Origin: Astrocystis sublimbata
Taxonomy: Eukaryota > Ascomycota > Sordariomycetes > Xylariales > Xylariaceae
DNA length: 64,000 nucleotides
Reading direction: 5' to 3'
NCBI GenBank assembly: GCA_022453515.1
Contig: JAJNNY010000005.1
Location: 744,001-808,000, forward strand
Positions 23,445-35,818 of this stretch are shown piece by piece. Positions within the stretch are counted from its first letter, which is position 1, and each line of letters opens with the position of its first letter. A program made the translations under genes and the position numbers. The notes beneath the pieces were generated by a model. The model made no database searches. It had not been told where the DNA came from and was given only the letters and a program-made list of their open reading frames with translations.

Positions 23445-24141
23445 CTGGTGTTCAATCATAGTGCTTTAACCCCTGCAGCGGCTTTCCTTTTTCATGCAGT
23501 GCTATGTCAAACCCTGATCACTAGTATTCATGGTCCAATCAACAACAACCGTGGCTGGAATAGTATCAACGCATCGAATGGGCGGATCGTGACGCGGTAG
23601 ATAAGCCGTGCGATGAGGCCGCGAATTGGGACCGGGGCGCATTGAGCGGATAGTGAACTGATACGAACTCCAAGGGGCTTTCCCGATACAAGCTGACAGG
23701 ACATTGTCGGACTGATGGCAAGCCGGGGTATTCTGAATGATATTGGCGGCTATGGTGGTAAGGGAGCCCGGACGTGATGAGAATGGTGATGAGAGAGGAA
23801 CCTGTTCGACAGTCCGGCTCTGGTAAACACGATCAGCTTAGCTACCTGCGAAGGACTAAAGTTTAGAACCAACGGTTCCAATCAATAGAGCGAGTCCCGT
23901 GCAGGGATCTTCGCCTAAAGTTGGGTATAACATTCCGTTCTCAGGGCGGAAAGATCGACCTCGCTTTCCGAACCTCAGTCGTCCATTTAATAAGATCGTA
24001 TGAGCCCTTCCGACCAGGAGACCCGTTCTGCGATACTTCCTAGTTGTTGTCGCATGGGAGGCATAACAGCCATTTTGATGTCCTCTCAGACGTCTTGATT
24101 CCATAGCCTACCATAACGACGTTGCAGATTTCACCGTAGCC

Positions 24142-27100
24142 ATGGCCCCGGCAGCCATTATCGGCTATGAAAACGGCGCGAGCAACGGGCTCGGTGAAGA
24201 CTCGGCGGCTCATATGGAGGGACATGTCAATGGTATAGCTAATGGAAATATGAACGGCTTGGCGCATGGGCAAGCCGACGTCAGCGCAGGTAGCCGAGAG
24301 CCAGCTTCTACCAACGGCAGCTCAAGACCTCATAAATCTCCGTACGACTCAGCAACATATGTCAACGGAGGCCGCAATAGCTATGCCAACGGATATAGCA
24401 ACGGATACTCGAAAAGTTACTGTCAAGGTCAAGTAGCAACACCGGCGCCCCAGGCAACGACAATGCCCATCGCTATCGTTGGCATGTCATGCCGACTGCC
24501 GGGGAATGTCGCTAGCCCGGCGGAGTTTTGGGAGCTATGTGCTCGTGCACGAAGCGGATATTCGACAATACCTGAAAAAAGATTCAATGCTGCCAGCTTC
24601 CAGCATCCGAACCCAGGGAAAGCAGGCTGCCACAACCCCGTCGGGGGACATTTCCTCGACACTGATCTAGCGGCATTCGATGCGCCGTTCTTCAGTCTGA
24701 CAGAAAAAGAAGCGACCTCGCTAGACCCGCAACAGCGTCTGCTTCTTGAGTGCACCTTTGAAGCTTTAGAAAATGCTGGAATTCCGAAACACCAGATAGT
24801 CGGCAAGGATGTAGGGGTGTTTGTCGGCGGATCATTTCCTGAATATGAGTCCCATCTTTTCCGAGACCCCGATACTATTCCAATGCACCAAGCAACAGGT
24901 AAGAAGCGTGGACTGGTTCACCCCTGAGAACGAATCGCACTGACAAGCGTAGGTTGCGCGTATGCGATGCAATCGAACCGTATTTCACATTTCTTTGATT
25001 TGAAAGGGCCCAGTTTCACCACTGATACCGCGTGCTCATCGAGCCTCGTTGCTCTACACGTAGCATGCCAAAGCATACGAACCGGGGAGTCTGGACTGGC
25101 GATTGTTGGTGGTTGCCATTTAAACATGTTGCCTGAGTTCTGGATTTCGTTTTCAAAGTCGCGGCTGTTCTCGGATTCAGGTCGTTCGTACTCCTTCGAC
25201 AACAGAGGGACGGGCTTTGGGCGTGGAGAAGGTTGCGGGGTCTTGGTGCTCAAGCCGCTTGACCAGGCGCGAAGGGACAACGACCAGATACGAGCCATTA
25301 TTGCCGGAAGTGGCATCAACCAAGATGGGAAAACTCCTGGCATCACAATGCCGTGCGGCGACGCGCAAGGTCAGCAGATACTCTTTTTCAAGTTGCGATT
25401 TTAGCTAATGCAGAACAACAGAGAATCTGATACGTCAGGTATATGAAAAATCTGGACTAAACCCGGCAGATTGCGGCTTCGTTGAAGCGCATGGCACAGG
25501 AACCCGTGTGGGTGACCCCATCGAAGCAACTGCCATTCACAACGTATTCCATCAAGGCCGTACACCCCGAGACCCTTTGTACCTCGGTTCCGTGAAGTCA
25601 AATATCGGACACCTTGAAGGCGCCTCTGGTATTGTTGCTGTGATAAAGTCGGCCATGATGCTCGAGAGAGGTTTCGTGTTGCCAAATTACGACTTCAAAC
25701 ACCCGAATGAGAAGATCCCATTCAAAGCCTGGAACATGAAGGTAAGTGATGCGAAGAAAGTCCATGGAGCAGAGAGTTGATATTTCCAGGTTCCAATAAG
25801 CCAAAGGCCCTGGCCCAAAAATAAGAAGTACATCAGTGTCAATAACTTCGGATTTGGTGGCACCAATGCCCACGTTGTACTTGAGCGGGTGCCATTCACT
25901 CAGAGAGGCACCAAGAACGATGCCGACCTAAAAGACGAAAACCCCAACAGGAAGCTCTTCGTGATAACAGCAAATGACAAGGCATCGCTAGAAGCGATCT
26001 TGAAGAACCTTGTCATATACTTGGAGCAGAGACCGGAGATGTTTCAAAAAGCCCTGATGGCAGACGTGGCTTATACGCTTGGTCAGCGGCGGTCCCTGCT
26101 ACAGTGGAGAGTTGCGATTTCTGCCTTGAGATCTTTTGATCTGATTGAGGCCATCGACAGCCAGAAATTTTCACCCGGAAAAGAGTCAGATACTTTGCGA
26201 ATTGGCTTCATTTTCACGGGCCAAGGTGCTCAGTGGCACGGCATGGGGCGGGAACTCTATCAGCAATACCCTGTTTTCGCCAATGCGATCGATTACGCCG
26301 ACATGTGCCTAGTCTCACTGGGTGCTCCATGGTCTCTCCTCGACGAGCTGTCAAAGGATGAGAAAACTACCAATGTAGGTGCGGCACACATCAGTCAGCC
26401 AGCGTGTACAGCGATCCAGTTGGCATTGGTAGACCTTATGGAGTCTTGGGGTATCAGACCTGCCGCGGTAGCTGGTCACTCGAGTGGAGAGATCGGAGCT
26501 GCATATGCTGCTGGCGTATTGACCTTCGAAACATGTATGGCAGTTGCGTACCACCGTGGCCGACTTGTCCCAGTCTTGAAAGAAAGATACCCTACGCTGC
26601 GAGGTGCGATGATGGCCGTTGGTGGAAGCAAGGAGGAATTCGAGCCTCTCATCTCGAATGTTCAAGCTGGAGAGATAAGAATCGCATGCTATAACAGCCC
26701 CACGAGCCTCACAATCTCAGGTGACGAAGCTGGCATTGACGAGCTTAAGACCATCGCGGAAGATATGCAGTTGTTCAACAGGAAGCTCTTTGTCGACACT
26801 GCATACCACTCCCATCACATGAATCTCCTAGCCAAGGACTACCAGGAGTCTATTGCCAGTCTGCAGCCACCGAAGTCCACTGGTGTGAGGTTCCATTCAT
26901 CATTATTGGGCCGACTGATTGACGGCTCAGAACTTGAGTCTTCGTATTGGGTGCAAAATCTCACATGCTCCGTGCGCTTCAACGAAGCGGTTCAAAGTAT
27001 GCTCGAACCAGTCGGCGAGCACAAGACAGGGGTCAACATGCTGTTGGAACTTGGTCCTCACTCTGCATTGCAGGGTCCCTTGAAGCAGATTCTGAAGGCC

Positions 27101-30100
27101 ATTGGGGGGGATGCTGCCAAGGTTCCGTACGCCTCAGCTTTGGCTCGGAAAAAGGACGCAGTTGAGACAGCGCTAGATGTTGCGGCTGTACTGTTCATGA
27201 AGGGTGCGCTTCTTGACTTCGAGGCGATCAATTTCCCCAAGCCGGGGAAGTCGCCTTTGTTGCTAAGTGACTTACCCCGATACCCTTGGAACTACGCCGC
27301 GAAGTATTGGCATGAATCCCGATTCACATCAGTACACAAAAACAGATCGGCTCCAAGAAACGATATCCTAGGAACATTGGCAAATTATTCAAATGATCTT
27401 GAGCCGACGTGGCGCAACATAGTTCGCTTGGATGATCTACCTTGGCTCGAACATCACAAGATTCAGTCCATGGCAGTCTTTCCGATGGCGGGGTATCTAG
27501 CAATGGCCATCGAGGCAGTAGCGCAGAGAGCGAGCGAAAAGAATGTTTCTTTCGACAGGTTTGAAATTCGCGACGTATCCATCAATGCTCCATTGATTAT
27601 CGCAGAGGAAGATGTTGAGATGACGACCTCGCTGAGACCCCATCAGGAGGGTGCTTTAACTTCCTCCGAGATTTGGGACGAATTCAGAATTAATTCGTGG
27701 ACCAAGACAAATGGATGGAAAGAACATTGCAAAGGTCTCATCGCTGTCGAAGCCAGGGAATCTAACGGCGTAGATGCTGCGAGGCAAAGCCTTGCTGCGC
27801 GGGTCAGTCTCCAAGCAACTACCGCTCAGGTAGACCATACAGCATCCATGGTAGTCGATTCGACAAAACTTTATGACACCCTAGACCAGGTTGGGGTCTC
27901 ATACGGGCCAACATTTCGAGGCTTGAGTAATTGTCGCGTAGGCGACGGTTGTTCCCGTGCAGACATTCTAGTGCCGGACATCGCGAAAGAAATGCCGAAC
28001 CACCACGTCTCACAAGCAATCGTCCAGCCCGCCTTCTTGGAATCCCTGATCTCCCTATACTGGCTGATTGCCGAAAATGGGCGGGACGCCATTGATACTG
28101 TATATCTGCCGACTTCTGTTTCAAAGATTTCAATATCAAAGGGAATCAGCACGATGGACCAGCAGCCTGGCCAAGCTCTTCGTGCCTATTGCCAAGGTGT
28201 TCTCCCAGTAGATACACCGAAGCCCACGACAGTCTCCATCTTCGCAACAAGCGATACCATGGCATCAGAACCGCTGATCTGTATCGATGGGCTAACAGTT
28301 GCACCAATCATAGACCGCCAGGGGCAGTCTGGAGCCGACAATCGTCGCGAATTGTGCTACAGGCTGACCTGGGAGCCCATTCTTGAACCATTGTCATTCG
28401 AGCTCGATAATACATGTTCAGTATCAGCCGGCGACTCTGTAATGTTCGACTCTGACATCGAAATCATTCATGGGGATACAGTGTTGCAGAAGGAACTGGC
28501 ATTCAACCTTTCTGAGGTGTTGGGGCGTATAACCGGCAACAAACCCATCACCAGTGACCTGTTGAGTAACGACGCGGCGGGTAGATATGTGATATTTTTG
28601 CAAGAGGTCGAAACCCCTCTCCTCTCGCGTCTCAGTGAGATCGAATTCAACGCGTTGCAGAAAGTATTGACCACTGTTCGGGGTGTGTTGTGGGTCGTAA
28701 GAGGTGCTTACACCAACTCGACAACTCCAGACTTTAATATGGTTGCTGGTCTTAGTCGCACCATTCGCTCGGAAACACTTTTACCGTTTGCCACCCTGGA
28801 CTTGGACGGCAACTCTTCGCTTTCAACTACCAAGGCCATCGAGGCCATCGCGAAGGTCTTCACGGCTGTCCTCGGAAATGGCTCCTCTTCCAATGACGAG
28901 ATGGAGTTCATGGAACGGGCAGGCTCATTCTTCACCCCACGGATCATAAATGATGATGAAATGAATGACACTGTTTATCGCGAAACAAAACCATCCGTGG
29001 TTCAGCCAATCCCATTTGCTGGACACAACAGAGCCCTCAAATTGACAATTGGCAATCTAGGCGCTCTTGACTCCTTGCATTTCACCGATGACGCAGATTC
29101 AGAGGGCCCTTTGCAGCCCGACTGCCTCGAGATTCGTGTCCACGCGGTCGGGATCAACCATCGAGACTTGGCGGCGGCACATGGTAAAACCGCAATCCCC
29201 GAATTCGGGATCGAGGCTTCTGGCGTTATCACATCAATTGGTGATCATGTCCGAGGCTTCGAGGTGGGCGATCGCGTAGCAGCAATCACACAAAACGCCC
29301 TGGCGACTTTCGCTCGCACCAAGGCCGCGTTCGCATTGAAGCTACCAGCGAGCATGTCATATGAAGCTGGCGCAACAATGCCTTTGGCGTATGTGACTGC
29401 GTATCATTCTCTCGTGGAGATTGGCCGGTTGCGACACGATGAGACTGTACTGATACATGCAGGGGCCGGCGCTGTCGGCCAGGCTGCCATCAACTTGGCT
29501 CAAATGGTTGGAGCCGAAGTGTATACGACTGTAGGCAGTGCCGAGAAGAAAGACTTTCTAATGAAGGAGTACAACCTAGCGGAAGACCACATCTTCTACA
29601 GCAGAAATATCTCTTTTGGTGAAGCCTTGAAGCGGGCGACACACGAAAATGGCGTCGACCTGATACTCAATTCCTTTGTCGGCGATGCCCTTCGTGAGAG
29701 TTGGAATTGCCTGAGCAAGTTCGGTCGTTTAATAGATATCAGTTCACAAGTGGAAAACCCAAGCTCCAGACTGGAGATGGGCCACCCCCGTCGAAATACC
29801 AGCTTCATCTCGGTTGACATCATGGCAATGGCTGCCGAACGGCCTGCATTGCTTCACAGATTGCTGTCGGATATCTCAAACCTGATGAGATACGGTAAAA
29901 TCAGGCCGATATCCCCAATTACCATTCTACCAATCTCAGACGTTGAATCGGCATTCAAGACGTTACACAGCGGCAAAACACATGGGAAGATTGTCATCGT
30001 TCCTCATGAGGAAGATGTGGTCAACGCTACGCCACCCAAGAAGCCTGTGCAACTGTTGAAGACTCATGCCACATATATCCTCATCGGCGGGACGGGAGGT

Positions 30101-31231
30101 CTCGGACGTAGCATGGCACGTTGGATGGTCAGCCGAGGAGCACGGCATCTAGTGCTTGTCTCACGGAGCGGAAGTGCTTCCGGGAAAGTCAAAGAACTAA
30201 TAGACGAAGCTGCGACAGTCGGCGCTAACATAACAGTTCAACGCTGCGATGTCGCCAATCCGGACGAAGTCGAAGAGTTAGTTAATTTCGGATTGGAGGA
30301 CATGCCGCCTATCCGAGGGTTGATTCACGGTGCCATGGTGCTGCGAGTAAGTTGATAATCATACGCGCAACTGGATTGTGACTGTACTGATACCATGCAG
30401 GATGTACTCTATGAGAAAATGACTTACGACGACTACACCACAGTCATTGAGTCAAAAGTTCAGGGTGGCTGGAACTTCCATCGTGCTCTCATCAATGCGC
30501 CCCTCGACTTTTTTGTCGCCATATCTTCTGTTGCCGGCATGGTGGGCAATCGAGGCCAAGCTGCGTACGCAGCTGCAAATTGTTTCCTAAATTCGCTTGT
30601 TCAACATCGGCTCGCAATGGGCCTGCCTGCGTCTTCCCTGGACTTGACGGCCATCTCGGATTCGGGATACTTGGCGGAAGATCTTGAAAAGGCTGCCGAA
30701 GTGGCCAGGAATCTCGGCAGCGATACGATCTGCGAAGCAGAAGTGGTAGCGCTCCTCGGTGCGGCTATCAGCGGCCGCATGGCCACGGCCTGTAACAGCC
30801 ATGTCATCACCGGCATGCGTATCACGCCTACGATGCAGCCATTCTGGACCGACGACGCAAAGTGCAAGCACCTTCGTGAAGCGGCCGAGGCGGAGGCGGC
30901 GGCTAATGCGATTGCGGGCAGTGCCAAGAAGGTCTCTTACAACGCGGCTGTCAAAGCAGCAAAGACGTTGCAGGAAGCAGAACAGATAGTGTGTGACGGG
31001 TTGGTCAGCAAGCTCGCGGCGGTGATGATGATGGATGTTGAGGATCTGGACATCACGCGGTCGCTGTCCCATTATCCTCTCGATTCACTCGTCGCGATCG
31101 AGATCCGGAACTTCATAACGCGTGAGTTCGAAGCCACTTTGCAGGTACTGGAATTGCTGTCGAGCGGTTCCATACAGACCTTGGCGAAGGCTGTGTGCGT
31201 GAAAAGCAAAGTGGTAAGCTTCCAGCAGTAG
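24142..31231 (+). CDS. Highly reducing type I polyketide synthase (KS-AT-DH-ER-KR-ACP)
   Basis: An iterative polyketide synthase that makes and reduces a malonate-derived chain. Exons 24142-24898, 24953-25369, 25422-25741, 25790-30346 and 30401-31231 give 2,293 residues. Domains: an Asn/Gly-rich leader (1-107); KS (about 108-530) with DTACSSS (Cys near 280), EAHGTGTRVGDP and KSNIGHLEGASG; AT (about 635-940) with GHSSGEIGAAY; DH (about 1020-1290); ER (about 1600-1900) with IHAGAGAVGQAA; KR (about 1925-2170) with GGTGGLG and the Tyr/Asn of QAAYAAANCF; ACP with YPLDSLVA (Ser near 2246). The DH has HKIQSMAVFP where HxxxGxxxxP is usual, and QPAFLES where the second motif normally has HPxxLD, so its activity is uncertain. 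No SAM-binding GxGxG lies between DH and ER, so there is no C-methyltransferase. There is no thioesterase or reductase, which fits release by the neighbouring hydrolase. Confidence 0.96.
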
Positions 31232-31788
31232 AGGCAGGGATCAGGATGTGGTGGGTGTGTCACAGTGTGGGTGGGTGTTTGTTGGCGCTGTTACCTTTCA
31301 TCTCCGGGGGGATATGTAATTATTTTGATTCCGTTGTCCCGCTACTCTTCGCTATATTTACCTGCACAATAGATACTAAGTACATGTAGAAACTCGCCAG
31401 GCAGCCTCGGTCCAATGTAAAGTATGCATCATGATTCTACAGCCTGTGATGCCTGTTCTTGTGATCTACGTGTGCCCAGCGCCCATCTGCCTCAGGGTTA
31501 TAGGTACCTAGGTACAAACTTATCGGTCGCTGCTGGCTTATCGTGCTTATCTCAGAGCTCACTAAGCTGGATTGAACATATGCTTCACGCCATCGCAGGT
31601 CGCAATGGCGATCGATACCTACCGAGCCTACCGAACCTAGGTAGGCACCTAGCTTATCTCACTTATGTATTTGATCAAGGTCCTCTCTGCGCGGCGCGTG
31701 GAATGTTCCTGCGGCGTCTGATTTCATTTCACTGCGATGCACATCCCAAATTTCAATCAGTCGCTGAAAGGAGCCTTGGTATAATACG
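31232..31788. other. Intergenic between PKS and permease
   Basis: This contains the PKS 3' UTR and the permease promoter, with TAGGTACCTAGGTA words at 31501-31515 and 31637-31651. No gene is supported. Confidence 0.5.
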
Positions 31789-33749
31789 ATGCGCAATAGT
31801 AGTCCGCCAGGGCCCGGTGACCCTAAATCACCGGCATTGCACAATGTCGCGACATCGGCTCACGCCGGATCGCCAGAATATGGCACGTTCAGTGGCTCGG
31901 GAAGCGATGTTCCAGACCACCTCGACGCCGACAACGACTTGGTCACTGTCCATGAGGATCGCGATCTCAAGCGCGGACTAGCCCAACGCCATCTGTCCAT
32001 GCTTGGCATAGCCGGTGCTATCGGCACCGGTTTGTTTCTCGGGCTTGGAAGCGCCGTCCAGACAGCGGGACCGCTCGGTGCGCTGCTTGGTTACTTCACT
32101 GTCGGCCTCGTCGTGTGCGCAGTGCAATTCGCGTTGGGTGAGGTTTCAGCATTGTTGCCAGTGACGGGGAGCTTCGTAAGGCACGCCGAGTTTCTCGTAG
32201 ATCCAGCTCTAGGGTTTGCCATTGGCTGGAATCTAGTCTACGGCAATGTTTGTGAGTAATTGGTTAGTTTTGAAACCTTCCTGTTTGTCGTCTCCAGCTT
32301 GAATTTAACATCTCTACAAGTATTCTGCTGTTCCTGCACTTGCACACGTCTCCAAATACAGTAATAGTAATTAACGCTCAGCCTTGCAGTATCCATCCCG
32401 TCCGAGATCACAGCCATCTGTGTACTGTTTCAGTTCTGGACCGACTTGAACCCGGCTGTCTTCATCGTCGTCTTCATTGTTTTGACCTTGATTGTTGGCG
32501 TAGCCTTCATCCGCGTATACGGCGAAGTCGAATTTTTTTTCGCTATACTCAAAATACTCCTGGTTATCTTTTTGATCATCCTAGGACTGATCATCGATCT
32601 AGGCGGTGTACCGGGAACCCCAGCCATTGGAGGTACATTTTGGCGGGATCCGGGTCCTTTCGTTGAGCATATTGCCTCTGGGCCCTGGGGCGAGTTCCTC
32701 GGCTACTGGAGTGTCATGACTGGCGCTGTGTTCTCGTTTGCTGGTGTCGAGTCTCTCGCCATGGCTGCTGCAGAGACTAGGAACCCTCGACGGGCTATAC
32801 CAGCTGCCTGTAAACGTGTCTTCTTCCGTATCGTCATCTTCTACGTTCTTGCCATTATCGTGGTCGGTCTTCTAGTTGCGAGTAATGACGAGCGCTTAAA
32901 TGACTCCTCTGGCTCTGCCGCACAGAGTCCCTTTGTCATCGCCGCCTCGGCGGCTGGTCTACCCGCTATACCATCCATCGTCAATGCCATCGTCATCACA
33001 TCGGCCTGGTCATCGTCAAATCAAAGCTTGTTGGCCGGAACCCGTGTCCTATACGGGCTAGCCCTCAAAGGACAAGCGCCTAAAGTCTTTCTGCGAACAA
33101 CATCATGGGGTGTCCCTTACGTTTGCGTTTTGTTCTTCGCTCCATTCATGTTTCTGAGTTTCTTGGCGCTATCAAACGCGGCCCTGACAGTATTTTTCTG
33201 GCTTGTGGCCTTGACAGCAGCGGGCGTACTCGTGTCATGGTCTGCGATTCTGCTTAATCACATAAGGCTTAAGCTCGCAATGAAGCGCCAAGGTATCCCA
33301 GATGAGTCGCTTCCCTGGTATAACTCATGGACGCGTGAGTACTCCCGAAGATCCCTTGACTTCAATGTCTATACTCTGCTAATGACTGTCTACGTTTAGT
33401 GTACAGTTCCTATGCTGGGCTGTTCATGTGTTTGCTTATCCTGCTGACAGACGGATATGAAGTGTTCACCAAAGGCAATTGGGACGCCCAATCTTTTGTG
33501 TCATCTTATTTGTGAGTAAAGAACCACTACGCCAATCATGAATATCTCAAAGTCCTAATATAATCCAGGGACATTCCTCTTGTTCTGCTAGCATATTTCA
33601 TCTGGAAATATTGGAAGAAGACCAAGATTGTTTCTCTTGCCGACATCCCTCTTGACGATGCCTTCAAACAGGCAGGGCAGATCGAGGATGACGAGCCGCC
33701 CGTAAAGAAGGGGACTTGGGTTCGTCTGGTCAGCTGGATATGGGATTAG
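31789..33749 (+). CDS. APC/YAT-family amino-acid permease
   Basis: A plasma-membrane amino-acid permease of the fungal YAT group. Exons 31789-32251, 32390-33334, 33400-33511 and 33569-33749 give 566 residues. The cytosolic N-terminus (about 65 residues) leads to RGLAQRHLSMLGIAGAIGTG, the conserved first helix of the group. The first splice joins GNV to LSIPSEITA, a conserved helix-3 block. FSFAGVESLAMAAAETRNPR and SAWSSSNQSLLAGTRVLYGLA are further hallmarks. About twelve membrane segments are visible. The C-terminus ends in a Lys/Trp-rich tail. It starts 557 bp after the PKS, on the same strand, and could import a precursor or simply be a bystander; its substrate cannot be read. Confidence 0.92.
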
Positions 33750-34350
33750 ATTTAAGTTGTTCCCTCATCCGCTAGGTGGTTATCATACCAACAGCCAGTG
33801 TGGAATGGCAGAATAGAAGTGGACGCTGGAAGCTAGTGCAGCAGGTTTATGGGTTGAAATTTTCAGCATAGCGACATATAGCATTGCGTTCACTGATATG
33901 ATTAGTAGATTTTACCTTTCTTGATGAATTTGAGACATCGGGTTTCTATCACCATGTTGGCTCCCAAGTGCGTCCGTCACCTTTGAATGCCGTGTCATCT
34001 ACGAAATAATCAGATATCGGCGTTATGACAATGATCTGCAATACTTAATGTTGTGTTTCGGACCTAAACGCCCTATCCCCGCTCGCTCTTCGGGTCTAAC
34101 TTAAGAGGCACAATCGCGTTTTCGCGAGAGAGGGGTAGAGTACCCCATAGCTTTATGTACCTATCTAGGTACTTGCCTAGGTAGGCAAGTATCGGAGCTT
34201 TCAAGTCCGGCGGTTACCAATCGGCTCGCGATGTTCGGACTTATGGTGATTATATCTACCTATCCATATCTTGAGGGAGAATATCATTTCGACAGAGAGT
34301 GTTACAATCACTTCGAATTTACCAACAAAGATCACCATACCTCATTCAAC
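33750..34350. other. Intergenic, aldo-keto reductase promoter
   Basis: No gene seen. It holds the inverted repeat at 34171-34190, about 160 bp ahead of the reductase start. Confidence 0.5.
34171..34190. repeat. Perfect inverted repeat, 9-bp arms, TAGGTA type
   Basis: ACTTGCCTA at 34171-34179 and TAGGCAAGT at 34182-34190 are exact reverse complements around GG. They sit in the promoter region of the aldo-keto reductase. Confidence 0.85.
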
Positions 34351-35818
34351 ATGTCATCCAAATACCCTCAACGCAAGATCGGAGACGACTCGGTGCCCGC
34401 AATAGGCCTGGGTACTATGGGGATGTCGTATGTATAGCCTTGATCTATTCCCCGTCTCACGAGCAATTTCTTTGCTACAGGAGGTTTTTGCTGACTCTAG
34501 CGGTGCAGGTACGCCTATGCATCGGGAGGATTCGATGATGAAGAATCCTATAATGTCCTCACAAAGGCCGTCGACTCTGGCATTCGTTTCTTCGACACAG
34601 CTGACATGTAATTGAACCCCCGTTTCATGAGCAATATCTTTACTATAAAAGGCATTTACTGACTCCAGCGGGCTGAAGGTATGGGCCTTTCACGTAAGTA
34701 CTTCATCGACCCATCATCTTGTCCATGTCATCAACGACACAGTTGAGCTGTTGTATGTGCTCACCAAGCACGTCTTTAGCAATGAGAAGCTACTTGGGAA
34801 GTGGTTCGCAGAGACCGGTCGCCGAAATGAGGTTTTCCTCGCAACTAAGTTTGCCAACAAGTTTGTTGACGGCAAGATGGAGATTGAGTTAGTAAATTTC
34901 AGTATTTTATCCCCCAAATCGGCAAAAGTGCTGCTCTTAAATGCTGCATGATTATGCATGCTCTTGGGACACCTGATTCAAGAGTCAAAACTTGCCCAAA
35001 GACGGCATATTCTAACTCTTTTTTCTCTAACAGTGGAAGCCCCGAGTATGTGAGGGCAGCCTGCAACGCCAGTTTAGAGCGTCTACAGACGGATCATATA
35101 GACCTCTATTACCAGCATAGAGTGGATCCTCGGACTCCCATCGAACACACTGTCAAGGCCATGGCAGAGCTCAAGGCCGAAGGCAAGATCCGCTACCTGG
35201 GTCTCTCTGAGTGCTCCGAGAGAACCTTGCGACGCGCTCATGCTGTTCACCCCATCGCAGCTATCCAAATGGAGTACTCGCCATTTGCGCTCCAGATTGA
35301 GTCTAGCCAAACCAATCTCTTGAAAACAGCTCGCGAGCTAGGAGTGAAAGTTGTTGCATATTCACCTCTTGGTCGTGGTTTCTTGACAGGCAGCATTACA
35401 AGCAGAGACCAGCTCGATGAGAAGGATAACCGTCTGCGCATGCCGCGTTTCTCAGAGGAACATTTTGATGACAACCTTAAACTGGTGCAGCTGCTCGAGT
35501 CTATTGCGAAAAAGAAAGGCTGCACTTCTGGCCAGCTCTCAATCGCTTGGCTCCTTGCACAGGGTGATGGTAAGTTAGGCTGCATCCTTCGGCCTTTTGT
35601 GATGGGAAACAACACTGACCTTTGCAGATATCATTCCTATCCCTGGCACAAAGCGCGTAAAATACTTGGAGGAGAACATCGGAGCCCCTTATGTTACCTT
35701 GACCAAGGATGAAGAAGCCAAGATCAGAGAGGCGATTGAAAGCGTTGGCGGTTCAAAGGGCGATCGATACGCCCCAGCGATGATGGCATCACTATTTGGC
35801 GACAGTCTGGAGCTATGA
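34351..35818 (+). CDS. Aldo-keto reductase (YakC/AKR13-like)
   Basis: An NADPH-dependent carbonyl reductase with a TIM barrel. Exons 34351-34427, 34509-34607, 34679-34693, 34780-34887, 35034-35569 and 35628-35818 give 341 residues. Exon 3 is only 15 nt; with it the protein reads [20 protein letters not shown]. The catalytic tetrad is intact: Asp and Tyr in DTADMYGP, Lys in LATKFANK, His in YYQHRVDP. The cofactor region includes [17 protein letters not shown]. The family size and C-terminus look complete. Introns 1 and 2 resemble each other closely (separate entry). Its position between permease and sulfotransferase, same strand as the PKS, makes it a candidate tailoring enzyme for the polyketide, though such reductases also occur alone. 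Confidence 0.9.
34450..34671 (+). repeat. Two similar introns in the aldo-keto reductase (introner-like pair)
   Basis: Intron 1 (34428-34508) and intron 2 (34608-34678) share a 54-bp ungapped block, 34450-34503 against 34618-34671, with 43 of 54 positions identical by eye. Nine of the eleven differences are transitions. Both blocks run from CCCCGT to CTGACTC(T/C)AGCGG. The exon between them has no matching copy, so this is duplication of the intron, not of the whole segment. Confidence 0.8.

Larger units (their letters stand above)
22631..24141. promoter_or_regulatory. Bidirectional promoter region between hydrolase and PKS
   Basis: About 1.5 kb between the divergent starts at 22630 and 24142. 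No coding sequence is supported. It contains two exact CCGGATAATC copies (23053-23062 and 23109-23118, each with a GATAA core) and three AGTCGGTA repeats at 13-bp spacing (23411-23444), which are candidate regulator sites for the cluster. Confidence 0.55.

Noticed and set aside
31424..31981. A 185-codon frame overlapping the permease start
   Set aside because: It overlaps the well-supported first exon in another frame and looks random.
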